Below, in pieces: positions 40,701 to 49,821 of a stretch of 64,000 bases of DNA. The notes under the pieces were generated by a model, which ran no database searches, was not told the origin of the DNA, and was given only the letters and a program-made list of their open reading frames with translations. The translations under genes were made by a program, and so were the position numbers. Position 1 is the stretch's first letter. Each line of letters begins with the position of its first letter. The DNA comes from an uncultured Fluviicola sp. (GTDB taxonomy: Bacteria; Bacteroidota; Bacteroidia; Flavobacteriales_D; Crocinitomicaceae), in the NCBI GenBank assembly GCA_913009205.1, contig CAJVYC010000001.1, positions 62,001 to 126,000 on the forward strand. The letters run 5' to 3'.

Positions 40701-42274
40701 TTGGCTGTACTTGTATTATGTTTAGAAATTGTGAACATGCCAATAAAGGTAATGAAAGAGTTCAAAATTATGATTTCAAAGCCAAATTTGTACGCGCCAA
40801 AAATTCCGTAACCGCCTTTTACAATTCCCGGCGAACCCGCTGAATAGTACCAGAGAAAAAAAGTAATGGCAATGGAAATTAGCGCAATAACTGGAACGGC
40901 TTTATCGATAACAGATCGTTTAGTGATGATTCCAAAAAAGAAAATTCCGATAAGCGGACCATACGTAAATGCGGCAAACGTCATTAACAATCCTAGAGCA
41001 GAAGCACTGGTCGTGTATTTCAATAGTATGACTACTCCGATGATGACAGCAGACATCAAAACGTGGACAATCTTTCTTGTTTTTTCATCCTTTCTTTTGG
41101 ATTCATTACTCATTGATTTTGATTTATTGTCATCGAGAAGATTAGAATCATCGCCCGCCAATGATTCATCAGATGCTTTCTTCTTTTGATTAACTCCCAA
41201 AAAGTCAATTGAGAAAGAAGTTGTCAAGGAAGTTAATGCAGAATCTGCACTTGAATATGCTGCGGCAATTAATCCGAGGAGAAATAATATTCCAATGAAT
41301 TTTCCTGCATCACTACTAAGAGCAACTGATGAAAAGAGTAAATCAGGACTTTCCGATACAATTCCATTCTTTTCAGCGTAGATATACAATAATGCTCCTA
41401 ATGATAGAAAGATGAGATTAACCACAACCAGAACGGAAGCCATTGTAATCATGTTTTTTTGTGCGTCTTTTAAATTTCTGCAGCTTAAATTCTTCTGCAT
41501 CATATCTTGATCCAATCCTGTCATTCCAATTGTAATAAACATTCCGCCTAAGAAGTGTTTGAGAAAATGATTCTTACTCATTATATCATCGAAAAAGAAG
41601 ATTTTCGAGTAACCACTTTCGGACACCGTAGAAATGATTCCCTTGTTGCTTGATAGTCCCAATGCATTGCTAATAAACCAAACTGTTAGCAATACAGATG
41701 CTAACATGAATGCCGTTTGCAGGGTATCCGTCCAAATAATAGTTTTAATCCCACCACGACTTGTATAAATCCAAATGAGAAGAACAGAAATCACAACCGT
41801 AACCTCAAATCGCACTCCCCATTCTTCAAACAAGACCGACTGCAAAACATTCGCGACCAGTAACAACCTTACTGAAGCTCCCAGAATTCTAGAAAACATA
41901 AAGAATGAAGCTCCCGTTTTATAACTCCAAAAACCAAAACGTTCCCTTAAATACTCGTAAATGGACGTTAAATTAAGACGGTAATAGATCGGCAATAAAA
42001 CATAAGCAACAATGAAGTACCCAAACAAATAGCCAAAAACCGCTTGCATATAGCTGAATTGATTCCCGGCATCGCCAACCCATCCGGGTACAGAAATAAA
42101 CGTTACTCCACTCAAAGAAGCGCCAATCATTCCGAATGAAACAATGTACCAAGGAGATTTTCGTTCACCCAAAAAGAAACTTGAATTGTCTGCTTTTCGC
42201 GATGTTAAAAACGAAATCGCAATTAATACCAGGAAGTAAATTACAATTACCGTTAAAATTAAAGTTTGTGTCAT
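40697..42274 (-). CDS. Sodium:solute symporter (SSS family)
   Basis: A 525-residue membrane carrier with about 13 helices of the LeuT fold. Family marks: GASLSGVTFISVPGWVGDAG near residue 55, TSRGGIKTIIWTDTLQTAF near 170 (the SGGxKAVxxTDxxQ signature), and the sodium-site segment AAAYSSADSALTSLTTSFSI near 345. A long charged cytoplasmic loop (about 370-405) follows helix 9. Substrate (sugar, amino acid, sialic acid or other) cannot be told. It is coupled by ATGA to the GlmU-like gene, a pairing that may be only transcriptional. Confidence 0.9.
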   Translation of the reverse strand: MTQTLILTVIVIYFLVLIAISFLTSRKADNSSFFLGERKSPWYIVSFGMIGASLSGVTFISVPGWVGDAGNQFSYMQAVFGYLFGYFIVAYVLLPIYYRLNLTSIYEYLRERFGFWSYKTGASFFMFSRILGASVRLLLVANVLQSVLFEEWGVRFEVTVVISVLLIWIYTSRGGIKTIIWTDTLQTAFMLASVLLTVWFISNALGLSSNKGIISTVSESGYSKIFFFDDIMSKNHFLKHFLGGMFITIGMTGLDQDMMQKNLSCRNLKDAQKNMITMASVLVVVNLIFLSLGALLYIYAEKNGIVSESPDLLFSSVALSSDAGKFIGILFLLGLIAAAYSSADSALTSLTTSFSIDFLGVNQKKKASDESLAGDDSNLLDDNKSKSMSNESKRKDEKTRKIVHVLMSAVIIGVVILLKYTTSASALGLLMTFAAFTYGPLIGIFFFGIITKRSVIDKAVPVIALISIAITFFLWYYSAGSPGIVKGGYGIFGAYKFGFEIIILNSFITFIGMFTISKHNTSTAK

Positions 42275-42560
42275 TTGGTTTTAATCTTCTGTAAAATTAA
42301 GAAACGTTTGAAATTGATGATTCATTTTCTATCCATTTATGTTCTGTAAGCCTTGGGATCTAATCTAGATCGCAATTCAAGAACAAAACTTCAGAACAAT
42401 AATTATCGTTTTAGATTCTCCAAAGAAAACAAAGCAATAAGATTTTCAGATTTCAACTTCACAATCTTAATAACTAGATAAAACGAATAAAATTGAGGAC
42501 TCAATCTTCTTAACTTTGTTAAAAGAAATAGAATTGTTAATTAATATATAACCCTGTTTT
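42275..42560. other. Gene-free stretch between symporter and desaturase genes
   Basis: No coding frame or RNA fold is evident. It is AT-rich and divergent promoters are expected here. A small inverted repeat TTAAC-TTT-GTTAA lies at about 42514-42526. Confidence 0.45.
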
Positions 42561-42572
42561 TTAACCGGTTAA
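42561..42572. promoter_or_regulatory. Palindrome TTAACCGGTTAA upstream of the desaturase
   Basis: A perfect 12-base palindrome, extended by matching T and A runs after one mismatch on each side. It lies 92 bases before the desaturase ATG and 53 bases upstream of its -7 element, a usual place for a regulator site. Confidence 0.5.
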
Positions 42573-42624
42573 CAAAAAATAAGTTCTTAAAAGTTTGTTT
42601 AAGCAGAGTTCTTCCATATTAAGC

Positions 42625-42632
42625 TAACTTTG
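42625..42632 (+). promoter_or_regulatory. -7 element TAACTTTG of the desaturase gene
   Basis: Exact TAnnTTTG match, 20 bases before the ATG. No TTG at the ideal distance; a TTTG at 42594-42597 is 27 bases away, too far for the normal spacing. Confidence 0.5.
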
Positions 42633-42652
42633 CATAATAAGATTTAAAGATT

Positions 42653-43768
42653 ATGAGTATTCCAGTAGTAAAGTTTAATGCGAAAGATCAGCCAGACTTC
42701 TTTAAAGAGGTAAACGCTAGAGTAAATGCGTACTTTAAAGAAACAGGAAAATCTAGACATGCGAATTTCAACATGAAGTTCAAGACGTTTTTCATGCTTG
42801 CCTTATTTTTTGCGCCTTTAACATTAATGTTAACAGGAGTTGTCACTTCATTGTGGGGTACAATTGGTATGTGGTCATTGATGGGATTAGGCATGTCAGG
42901 AATTGGACTTTCAATAATGCACGACGCGAATCACGGTTCTTATTCGAAAAGTCAATTCTGGAATAAGGTATGGGGATTCACATTGAATTTCGGCGGCGGT
43001 TTTCCTATGAATTGGAAAATTCAACACAACGTTTTGCATCATTCTTTTACAAATATTGAAGGATGGGATGAGGATATCGAAAAAGGCGTAATGCGTTTCT
43101 CTCCAACTCAAAAAAGAAGAAAAATATTCAAATACCAAATCTTCTACGCTCCTATTCTTTATGGATTATTGACGACGTATTGGCTTGTTGCCAAGGATTA
43201 CGAACAATTGGTGAGATACAATAAGAAAGGGTTGTTAGAGGCCCAAGGACTTACATTTAGAAGTGCATTACTTCAAATCATTTTCCACAAACTTTGGTAC
43301 ATCGGTTTGATCGTTGTACTTCCGATATTATTGCTTCCATTATTATGGTGGCAAGTAATCTTAGGATTCCTTTTGATGCAATTTATCTCAGGTTTAATTT
43401 TAGCACTTATTTTCCAACCTGCACATGTCATTGAACAAACTGATTTTTATGTTCCTGATGAAAATATTAGTGTTGAAAACAGCTGGGCAATTCACCAAAT
43501 GAAGACAACATCGAATTTTGCGAATGGGAGTTACATCTTCTCTTGGCTGATTGGTGGGTTGAATTACCAAATTGAACATCATTTATTTCCGAATGTGTGC
43601 CATGTGCATTATCGAAACTTGGCACCTATTGTTAAGGAGGTAGCTGAGAAATACCATGTTCCTTATTACCATCACAAGACTTTCTTTGGAGCGCTGAGAA
43701 GCCACTTTAGAATGCTCAATGATCTTGGTACTGGTAAGTACGATAAAATGAGAAAAAAGGCGGCATAG
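42653..43768 (+). CDS. Membrane fatty acid (acyl-CoA or acyl-lipid) desaturase
   Basis: A 371-residue di-iron membrane desaturase. Three histidine boxes are intact: HDANHGSY near residue 87, HNVLHHSF near 123 and QIEHHLFP near 307 (QxxHH of the front-end, delta-6 or linoleoyl-CoA type). Four membrane helices lie around residues 45-85 and 210-265. It would insert a cis double bond and so adjust membrane fluidity, perhaps in the cold. No cytochrome b5 domain is fused, so electrons must come from a separate carrier. Confidence 0.9.
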   Translation: MSIPVVKFNAKDQPDFFKEVNARVNAYFKETGKSRHANFNMKFKTFFMLALFFAPLTLMLTGVVTSLWGTIGMWSLMGLGMSGIGLSIMHDANHGSYSKSQFWNKVWGFTLNFGGGFPMNWKIQHNVLHHSFTNIEGWDEDIEKGVMRFSPTQKRRKIFKYQIFYAPILYGLLTTYWLVAKDYEQLVRYNKKGLLEAQGLTFRSALLQIIFHKLWYIGLIVVLPILLLPLLWWQVILGFLLMQFISGLILALIFQPAHVIEQTDFYVPDENISVENSWAIHQMKTTSNFANGSYIFSWLIGGLNYQIEHHLFPNVCHVHYRNLAPIVKEVAEKYHVPYYHHKTFFGALRSHFRMLNDLGTGKYDKMRKKAA

Positions 43769-43848
43769 AGAAATAATTGCTTTCTAATTTTCCTAATCTT
43801 TCTTTTTAACGAAAAATGAATTTGTTACTTTCTTGGTGATTAGAATTC

Positions 43849-43856
43849 TATATTTG
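43849..43856 (+). promoter_or_regulatory. -7 element TATATTTG
   Basis: Exact TAnnTTTG match 20 bases before the next ATG, within the 108-base gap after the desaturase. No TTG at the expected spacing. Confidence 0.45.
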
Positions 43857-43876
43857 TAAACACAACAGAAAGAACC

Positions 43877-44410
43877 ATGGAAAACATTTCTCAAATCCTA
43901 TTTCAAATTGCTCTAATTGTAGTGCCATCAGGGGCTGTATTAATGACAGCAATCTACTTTTTACGTCGAGAATCTGAAAAAGAAATTCGGTCAGTTCAGT
44001 TGGAACTCAAGAAAGAACGCCAAAAGTTTTTCTTGCCAAATCGAGTTGATGCCTACCAACGTGCTATTTTACTAATGGAGAGAATTCACCCAAATAGTTT
44101 AATAATGCGCCACAACAATCCAGGATTACCTGCTGCAGGTCTTCAAGTTAAACTTCTAGAATCAATCAGAGAAGAATATGAGCACAATTTGGCGCAGCAA
44201 ATGTACATTTCCAATCCTACTTGGGACCTGGTAAAGAAGTCAAAAGATGAAACAATGAAGATCATCAACCTCGCTGGTCAAGCAATGGGAGCAGCATCGA
44301 ATGGAATGGATCTAATGACGAAAATTTTTGAAATTGTTGGTGAAGTTGGTGTACTTCCAACTGAAATAGCTGTTGATGCTTTGAAGAAAGAGCTTCAGGG
44401 ATTGTTTTAA
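43877..44410 (+). CDS. Conserved hypothetical membrane-anchored protein
   Basis: A 177-residue protein with one N-terminal membrane helix (ILFQIALIVVPSGAVLMTAIYFL), then a charged coiled segment (EKEIRSVQLELKKERQK) and a helical body with LPNRVDAYQRAILLMERIHP near residue 55 and EEYEHNLAQQMYISNPTWDL near 95. It resembles an uncharacterised Bacteroidota family with this layout and size. It is probably in the inner membrane with the body in the cytoplasm. No catalytic motif visible; function unknown. Confidence 0.65.
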   Translation: MENISQILFQIALIVVPSGAVLMTAIYFLRRESEKEIRSVQLELKKERQKFFLPNRVDAYQRAILLMERIHPNSLIMRHNNPGLPAAGLQVKLLESIREEYEHNLAQQMYISNPTWDLVKKSKDETMKIINLAGQAMGAASNGMDLMTKIFEIVGEVGVLPTEIAVDALKKELQGLF

Positions 44411-44421
44411 TAATTTAGATA

Positions 44422-44478
44422 TTGGATATTACAAGTTAATTTTTTCAACCCAACAAACGTCTAAATTCTAATATCCAA
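44422..44478. repeat. Inverted repeat TTGGATATTA / TAATATCCAA
   Basis: Two perfect 10-base arms separated by 37 bases fill the gap between convergent genes. Same style as the repeat at 31141-31225, though with different words. Confidence 0.45.
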
Positions 44479-44483
44479 GGTCC

Positions 44484-44693
44484 CTAAATCAGATCAATTA
44501 CACTATCATCTACCTTAATCTGATCTCCAGGAATTAATTTTGCGCGCTTTCGCATTTCTATTTCTCCATTTCTGTAGACAACTCCTTCTTCAACGATTAA
44601 TTTTGCATGACCACCTGTCTGAGCAATCCCCTGCACTTTTAGCAATTGAATTAATTCAATGTAAGGTCCTTCTATCTTAAATTTTTCCTGCAT
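44484..44693 (-). CDS. S4-domain RNA-binding protein (YbcJ-like)
   Basis: A 69-residue protein made of one S4 domain: IELIQLLKVQGIAQTGGHAK, then LIVEEGVVYRNGEIEMRKRA and LIPGDQIKV. Size and sequence fit the YbcJ/RQC-like small S4 family, which binds RNA, probably on the ribosome. The ATG at 44693 gives the family start; a longer frame would lie inside meaB. It overlaps the end of meaB by 17 bases, so translation is probably coupled. Confidence 0.83.
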   Translation of the reverse strand: MQEKFKIEGPYIELIQLLKVQGIAQTGGHAKLIVEEGVVYRNGEIEMRKRAKLIPGDQIKVDDSVIDLI

Positions 44694-45720
44694 GTTTCTT
44701 ATAGATTTCAAATAATTCTTCTGCCGCTTGAAAAGAAGTGATCTCACCTCGATCCATTTTATTTTCAGACTGTTTTAAAGCTTCCATTAATTCTGGACTG
44801 CTATAAAATCCACTTAAAATCATCTCCTTTAAAGTCTCTGAAAGCCACATTTTATCTTGTTCGATTCTGGACTTTTCAAAGTACCCATTCAATTTCGTTT
44901 GATTTTCAAAAGAGTCAATTACTTCTAGTACCTTACTAATATTTTCTCCTGTGATAGCGCTACAAGTGAATACTTTTGGAATCCAATCATTGTGATTCGC
45001 TGGAAACAAATGAAGTGCATTTTTGTATTCTCTACTTGCTATTTTCGCCTTCACTACGTTGTCCCCGTCAGCTTTCGTAATCACGAGTGCATCCGCCATC
45101 TCCATAATGCCCTTTTTGATCCCTTGGAGCTCATCTCCTGCCCCCGACAACATGAGTAATAAAAAGAAATCAACCATCGATTTCACAACCGTTTCAGACT
45201 GTCCAACGCCAACAGTTTCAATCAATATAATATTAAAACCAGCCGCTTCGCAAAGCAAAATACTTTCTCGCGTTTTTCGGGCAACACCTCCTAATGTAGA
45301 GCCTGCAGCTGAAGGGCGAATAAAAACATTCTCTGTAACCGCCAAGTCATTCATTCTCGTCTTATCACCAAGAATGCTTCCACCTGAAACGGAACTTGAA
45401 GGATCAATCGCAAGAACGGCTACTTTCCTCCCTTCTTCAGCCAATAATTTACCGAAAGATTCGATGAAGGTGCTCTTCCCCACTCCGGGAACACCGGTAA
45501 TTCCAACTCGAATTGAATGACCGCTTTTAGGCAAACACAATTGAACTAGTTTTTGCGCTTCAATACCATGCTTTGGAGTTTCACTTTCCACTAAAGTGAT
45601 ACCCGAACTTAAAGCTGTAATATCTCCTTTTTCAATCCCAGTAAATAGCATTTCTGCAGTAAGACTGTCCATTCGATCTTTCCGCCTTTGAAGCCAATTG
45701 TCTAAATTCTTATTATCCAC
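44677..45720 (-). CDS. meaB: Methylmalonyl-CoA mutase-associated GTPase MeaB
   Basis: MeaB is a G3E P-loop GTPase that protects and reloads B12-dependent methylmalonyl-CoA mutase. The 347-residue protein has Walker A GVPGVGKSTFIE near residue 82, IDPSSSVSGGSILGDKTRM near 105, ETVGVGQSE (switch region) near 168 and the base-specifying ITKAD near 215. The C-terminal helices provide dimer contacts. Start is GTG at 45720. The mutase genes are not in this window. Confidence 0.93.
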   Translation of the reverse strand: MDNKNLDNWLQRRKDRMDSLTAEMLFTGIEKGDITALSSGITLVESETPKHGIEAQKLVQLCLPKSGHSIRVGITGVPGVGKSTFIESFGKLLAEEGRKVAVLAIDPSSSVSGGSILGDKTRMNDLAVTENVFIRPSAAGSTLGGVARKTRESILLCEAAGFNIILIETVGVGQSETVVKSMVDFFLLLMLSGAGDELQGIKKGIMEMADALVITKADGDNVVKAKIASREYKNALHLFPANHNDWIPKVFTCSAITGENISKVLEVIDSFENQTKLNGYFEKSRIEQDKMWLSETLKEMILSGFYSSPELMEALKQSENKMDRGEITSFQAAEELFEIYKKHAGKI

Positions 45721-45835
45721 AATTCAAATGTAAGAATACGAAGCGACATCTGCGAGTGAAGGCTATAATTCTGTCAAAAGTTAAAGTCAACTTCATTTTT
45801 TAGATCACGACAACATTAATTTAACTTAAGGCAAG

Positions 45836-45866
45836 TTTGTTAACTTCTCATTAATGAGTAATTTTC
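45836..45866 (+). promoter_or_regulatory. Promoter of idi (TTTG-N19-TAATTTTC)
   Basis: TTTG (45836-45839), exactly 19 bases, then TAATTTTC (7 of 8 bases of TAnnTTTG) ending 4 bases before the idi ATG. The transcript would be leaderless or nearly so. Confidence 0.6.
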
Positions 45867-45870
45867 CGCT

Positions 45871-46380
45871 ATGGAAAGTGTAGTTCTTGTAAATCAGCAA
45901 GATGAAGTTCTAGGATCAATGGAGAAAATGGAGGCCCATTTCAGCGGCAGCCTGCATCGCGCATTTTCTTTGTTCATTTTTAACGATCAAAAAGAACTTC
46001 TTTTACAACAACGCGCGCACAACAAATATCATTCTGGTGGATTATGGACCAACTCATGTTGCAGTCACCCGCGTATTGGAGAAACAACTTTAGATGCTGG
46101 AACAAGAAGATTAAATGAAGAACTTGGTTTTACAACCGAACTAAATGAAGAGTTTAGTTTTATCTACAGAGCTGAGTTGGATCAAAACATGATTGAACAC
46201 GAATTGGATCATGTTTTAACCGGAACTTATAATGAAATCCCTGATTTCAATACCGATGAAGTTTGTGCGGTAAAATACATATCAATGTCTTATCTAGAAT
46301 CGGATATTGCTTCGAATCCAGAAAACTATACCGCTTGGTTTAAAATAATATTCAGCAAGGTTAAAGACCTGATTGAATAA
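45871..46380 (+). CDS. idi: Isopentenyl-diphosphate delta-isomerase (type 1)
   Basis: Idi interconverts isopentenyl and dimethylallyl diphosphate, the starter units of isoprenoids such as quinone tails and carotenoids. The 169-residue Nudix-fold protein has the catalytic cysteine in TNSCCSHPRIGE near residue 65, histidines for metal binding nearby, and the Nudix-like GTRRLNEELGF near residue 80; the second catalytic acid lies near EHELDHVLTG. Length is typical. The start codon directly follows a promoter element. The next gene begins 9 bases after the stop, so the two probably share a transcript. Confidence 0.94.
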   Translation: MESVVLVNQQDEVLGSMEKMEAHFSGSLHRAFSLFIFNDQKELLLQQRAHNKYHSGGLWTNSCCSHPRIGETTLDAGTRRLNEELGFTTELNEEFSFIYRAELDQNMIEHELDHVLTGTYNEIPDFNTDEVCAVKYISMSYLESDIASNPENYTAWFKIIFSKVKDLIE

Positions 46381-46389
46381 ACGGAATCA

Positions 46390-46887
46390 ATGACAAAAAT
46401 CGGATTACTTTCAGACACCCACGGATATCTCGACCCAAAGATTTATAAATACTTCGCTGAAGTTGATGAAATTTGGCATGCAGGCGATGTTGGTGATGTA
46501 TCTGTTATCGATGAATTAAAAGAATTCAAACCTGTTCGTGGCGTTTATGGAAATATCGATTCTTCTGATGTTCGGCTCGAGCTTCCTGAATTCCAACGCT
46601 TCAAATGTGAAGACGTAAATGTGTTAATGACGCATATTGGAGGGAAACCAGGCAAATATGTGCCAAGAGCCCACGATGAAATAAGTAAGAATCCTCCAAA
46701 GTTATTTATTTGCGGACATTCACACATTTTATTAGTAAAAAATGACCCCCGCTACAACATGCTCTGGATGAACCCTGGAGCTTGCGGTTTCAAGGGCTTT
46801 CACCAAGTAAAAACCCTGCTCCGATTTAGTATTAGCGGAGACCAAATTCACGACTTAGAAGTGATTGAATTGGGAAAAAGGATTTGA
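46390..46887 (+). CDS. YfcE/MJ0936-type metallophosphoesterase
   Basis: A 165-residue calcineurin-like phosphoesterase. Metal ligands are visible in order: LLSDTHGYLD at the start, HAGDVGD near residue 30, VYGNIDSSD near 55, THIGGKPG near 80, CGHSH near 105 and the closing GACG. The small YfcE class hydrolyses phosphodiesters in vitro; the natural substrate is unknown. It lies 9 bases after idi. Confidence 0.88.
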   Translation: MTKIGLLSDTHGYLDPKIYKYFAEVDEIWHAGDVGDVSVIDELKEFKPVRGVYGNIDSSDVRLELPEFQRFKCEDVNVLMTHIGGKPGKYVPRAHDEISKNPPKLFICGHSHILLVKNDPRYNMLWMNPGACGFKGFHQVKTLLRFSISGDQIHDLEVIELGKRI

Positions 46888-46926
46888 AATAAAATTTTTC
46901 CACTTACTTTGCGTTAATTGATATAC

Positions 46927-47967
46927 ATGAAAACGATACTTTTTGCCATTTTAACGCTATCATTCGGTAGTATTTCTTATGCTCAGACTGGTGGACTTTC
47001 AGCATTCCCCTTTTTAGATTTAACGTTTAACGCAAGAGCAGCTGGCCTTGGAGGTGATTTTATATCCGTTAAAGATCAAGACATCAATACTGGAATTGCG
47101 AACCCTTCTCTGTTAAATAAAGACATGGCAAACCAGGTTGGATTCAACCAAGCCTTAATGGCTGGTGGAATTAACTTTGGAATGGTGAGCTATGGATTCA
47201 ATCTCAAAGAATACGGAACAATGTCTACATATATTAAATATATAAGTTATGGAACGTTCCAACGAACATCTATAAACGGAACAAATGAAGGCACCTTCTC
47301 TCCCTTTGAAATGATTGCAGGTACAGGTTTTGGAAGGCAGTTGAACAAAAGAATATCTGTTGGCACCAATGTCAATTTAATATACTCTCAACTGGAAAGT
47401 TACAGCTCTTTTGGTGCTGGTATTGATTTGGCCGGAACTTTTTACAATGAAGAGAAAGAATTTTTAGTGACAGCTTTGGTTAAAAATGCTGGTGTTCAAT
47501 TCAATTCTTATACAGGGAATGAAAATAAAGCACCACTTCCCACTGAATTTCAAATGGCCGTTTCTTACAAATTGCCGCACGCTCCATTTCGTATTTCGTT
47601 ACTTGCGCATCACATGAACAGATGGGACATCACGTACAATGATCCAACCTTACTTCCAACAACAGATCCACTTTCAGGAGATACAATTCCAGTACCGAGA
47701 GCGAGTTTCCTTGAAAAATTTGCAAGACATTTTACATATCAAGTCGAAGCTCTTATTTCGGAAAATATTCACTTCAGAGTTGGTTTTGATTACAACCGCA
47801 GAAAAGAAATGGCTTTAGAGCAACGTCCTGGCGTAGCTGGATTATCTTTTGGTCTTGGATTGTATTTCCGAAAATTCACTTTAGACTACGGTTTTGTAAT
47901 CTACTCAAGGGCAGGATATAACAATATGTTAACGCTTTCGACCAACATTTCAAAATGGCGTAAATAG
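46927..47967 (+). CDS. porQ: Type IX secretion system protein PorQ
   Basis: PorQ is an outer membrane barrel that, with PorU, PorV and PorZ, forms the attachment complex of the type IX secretion system. The 346-residue protein has a signal peptide (ILFAILTLSFGSISYAQ), then SAFPFLDLTFNARAAGLGGD, the conserved PorQ/PorV opening, NPSLLNK, and a barrel ending in DYGFVIYSRAGYNNMLTLS. The ATG at 46927 fits the signal peptide better than the in-frame TTG at 46918. It explains how the sorting-domain proteins of this window are handled. porU is not present here. Confidence 0.9.
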   Translation: MKTILFAILTLSFGSISYAQTGGLSAFPFLDLTFNARAAGLGGDFISVKDQDINTGIANPSLLNKDMANQVGFNQALMAGGINFGMVSYGFNLKEYGTMSTYIKYISYGTFQRTSINGTNEGTFSPFEMIAGTGFGRQLNKRISVGTNVNLIYSQLESYSSFGAGIDLAGTFYNEEKEFLVTALVKNAGVQFNSYTGNENKAPLPTEFQMAVSYKLPHAPFRISLLAHHMNRWDITYNDPTLLPTTDPLSGDTIPVPRASFLEKFARHFTYQVEALISENIHFRVGFDYNRRKEMALEQRPGVAGLSFGLGLYFRKFTLDYGFVIYSRAGYNNMLTLSTNISKWRK

Positions 47968-48098
47968 CTCTTTATGAACTATTAATTAAACGGTTTAGTA
48001 CTTTGTCTGTATCAGTTATACACTATTTACTGTTGATTGTTTAATGTAACCTTTCTAGTCAAACTTCAGTATATTGACCTAAACAAATCAATTTTATT

Positions 48099-48950
48099 AT
48101 GAAAAATTTATTTTTATCTGTTGCAGTTGTATTAAGTGCATCTGCTTCATTTTCTCAAGAAGAGAAAAACTATTTACCAGAAGCTGGTGATTGGGCTGTA
48201 GGAATTGATGCTACACCTTTCTTAAACTATGCAGGTAACCTACTTGGAGGAGGAAACAGTGCTCCAGCATGGAATGCCTTGACAAGTCAAGTAATTACTG
48301 GAAAATATTTTATTGATGCTAACACTGCTTACCGTGGATCTTTAAGACTTGGATTTTTATCTAATTCGGCCTCTGCTATGATTGGAGATGTAAATGCTGG
48401 AGTTGTTGCTTACCCTGATTTACCAGCAATGGTTGAGGATAATGCTAAATTTAGGAACATGAATGTAACTTTAGGGTTTGGTATGGAGAAAAGAAGAGGT
48501 TTTGGACGTCTTCAAGGATACTATGGCGCTGAGCTTGGTATAGGTATGTCTTCATCAAGTGCGAGTTACGAATATGGAAACGCTGTTCCACTTACAGGTG
48601 TTAATTCGGCTAACACTACTGATTGGGGTCAATTAGGTCAAGATGCATGGGGAAACGATGCACGTATTACTGAGAACAAATCAGGAACAGCTTTTTTTAT
48701 TGGAGCTAGAGCTTTTATTGGAGCTGAATACTTCGTTATGCCAAGATTGGCTGTAGGAGGTGAATTTGGTTGGGGATTAGGTTTTGGTACTAATGGAACT
48801 TCTTCTGTAACAATGGAATCAACTGACGGAGTTGGTTTTGGAACACAAACAGTAGAAACATCTAATGGTTCTGGTTTTGGAATTGATACAGATAGTGCTA
48901 CTGGTGGCTTCGGTCCTACTGGAACATTAAGAATGACTTTCCACTTCTAA
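48099..48950 (+). CDS. Outer membrane beta-barrel protein
   Basis: A 283-residue exported protein: signal FLSVAVVLSASASFSQ and a Gly/Ser/Ala-rich barrel with repeated strands (GYYGAELGIGMSSSSASYEY, GTAFFIGARAFIGAEYFVMP) and a C-terminal Phe (LRMTFHF), which is the usual barrel end. Codon choice looks more regular than in most neighbours and it has a strong own terminator, both signs of high expression, though not measured. Function probably structural or transport; no motif for enzymatic activity. Confidence 0.8.
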   Translation: MKNLFLSVAVVLSASASFSQEEKNYLPEAGDWAVGIDATPFLNYAGNLLGGGNSAPAWNALTSQVITGKYFIDANTAYRGSLRLGFLSNSASAMIGDVNAGVVAYPDLPAMVEDNAKFRNMNVTLGFGMEKRRGFGRLQGYYGAELGIGMSSSSASYEYGNAVPLTGVNSANTTDWGQLGQDAWGNDARITENKSGTAFFIGARAFIGAEYFVMPRLAVGGEFGWGLGFGTNGTSSVTMESTDGVGFGTQTVETSNGSGFGIDTDSATGGFGPTGTLRMTFHF

Positions 48951-48969
48951 GGAGATTAATTGACAATTT

Positions 48970-49007
48970 AAAAAGGCGTTTCGGTTTTTCTGAAACGCCT
49001 TTTTTTT
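48970..49007 (+). terminator. Strong terminator after the barrel gene
   Basis: AAAAAGGCGTTTC pairs with GAAACGCCTTTTT around a 9-base loop, followed by further T residues. A textbook hairpin 20 bases after the stop. Confidence 0.92.
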
Positions 49008-49045
49008 ATGCCCGAACTTTAAAGAAATTCCATTAACTTTACTTT

Positions 49046-49750
49046 GTGTATAATCAAGACAAAATAGTTATTGCAATTGATGGTTATTCATCATGTGGAA
49101 AAAGCACATTAGCTCGTGAATTGGCTAAAGAGTTACATTATGTCTTTATTGATTCCGGAGCGATGTACAGAGGAATCACTCTTTTCGCAATTCAAAACAA
49201 CCATATTCATAACAACGATTTAGACCGCGGAGCAATAATCCGTAATCTAAACAAAGCAGAATTGTCGTTCAAACTTAATTCTGAATCCAAGAAACCTGAG
49301 ATCTTCTTAAATGGTGTGAATGTAGAATCAATTATCAGAACTCCTAAAGTTGCCGCGTACGTTTCTCGTGTAGCTACAATTAAAGAGGTTCGTGAAAAAT
49401 TGGTTCGAGAACAACGCAAAATGGGAACCAATGGCGGAATTGTAATGGACGGTAGGGATATTGGCTCTGTCGTTTTTCCTAAAGCCGAACTCAAACTATT
49501 CGTCACTGCAGATATTAGCGAACGCGTAAAACGTCGATTTTCTGAATTAAAAGAGAATGGCATTGAAACTAATGAAGAAGAAGTAAAAGCCAACCTTTTA
49601 GAGCGAGACAGAATCGACTCTACAAGAATAGAAAGCCCTTTAATTCAAGTCGATGATGCTGTTGTAATTGACAACACCAAACTCACTAAAAATGAGCAAC
49701 TTCAGCTCGCAATTTCCCTCGTTGAAAGAAAATTAGGCACATTAGCGTAA
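49046..49750 (+). CDS. cmk: Cytidylate kinase
   Basis: Cmk phosphorylates CMP and dCMP with ATP. The 234-residue protein starts at GTG and has the P-loop AIDGYSSCGKSTLARELA near residue 10, the NMP-binding SGAMYRG near 36, MDGRDIGSVVFPKAELKLF near 135 (the DGRDIGT motif) and the lid arginines in RVKRRFSEL and RDRIDSTR. Family length is slightly above 225, as usual in Bacteroidota. It lies 38 bases after a strong terminator, so it has its own promoter. Confidence 0.95.
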   Translation: MYNQDKIVIAIDGYSSCGKSTLARELAKELHYVFIDSGAMYRGITLFAIQNNHIHNNDLDRGAIIRNLNKAELSFKLNSESKKPEIFLNGVNVESIIRTPKVAAYVSRVATIKEVREKLVREQRKMGTNGGIVMDGRDIGSVVFPKAELKLFVTADISERVKRRFSELKENGIETNEEEVKANLLERDRIDSTRIESPLIQVDDAVVIDNTKLTKNEQLQLAISLVERKLGTLA

Positions 49751-49821
49751 TTCCGTGTATAAATTAACAAGTAGTCAATTATTTCACTAGATTAGCTGAA
49801 TAAGAAAATATATACACACAC

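Noticed and set aside
42275-42652. Small RNA gene in the symporter-desaturase gap
   Set aside because: No promoter-terminator pair encloses a stretch of it; the signals seen fit desaturase control.
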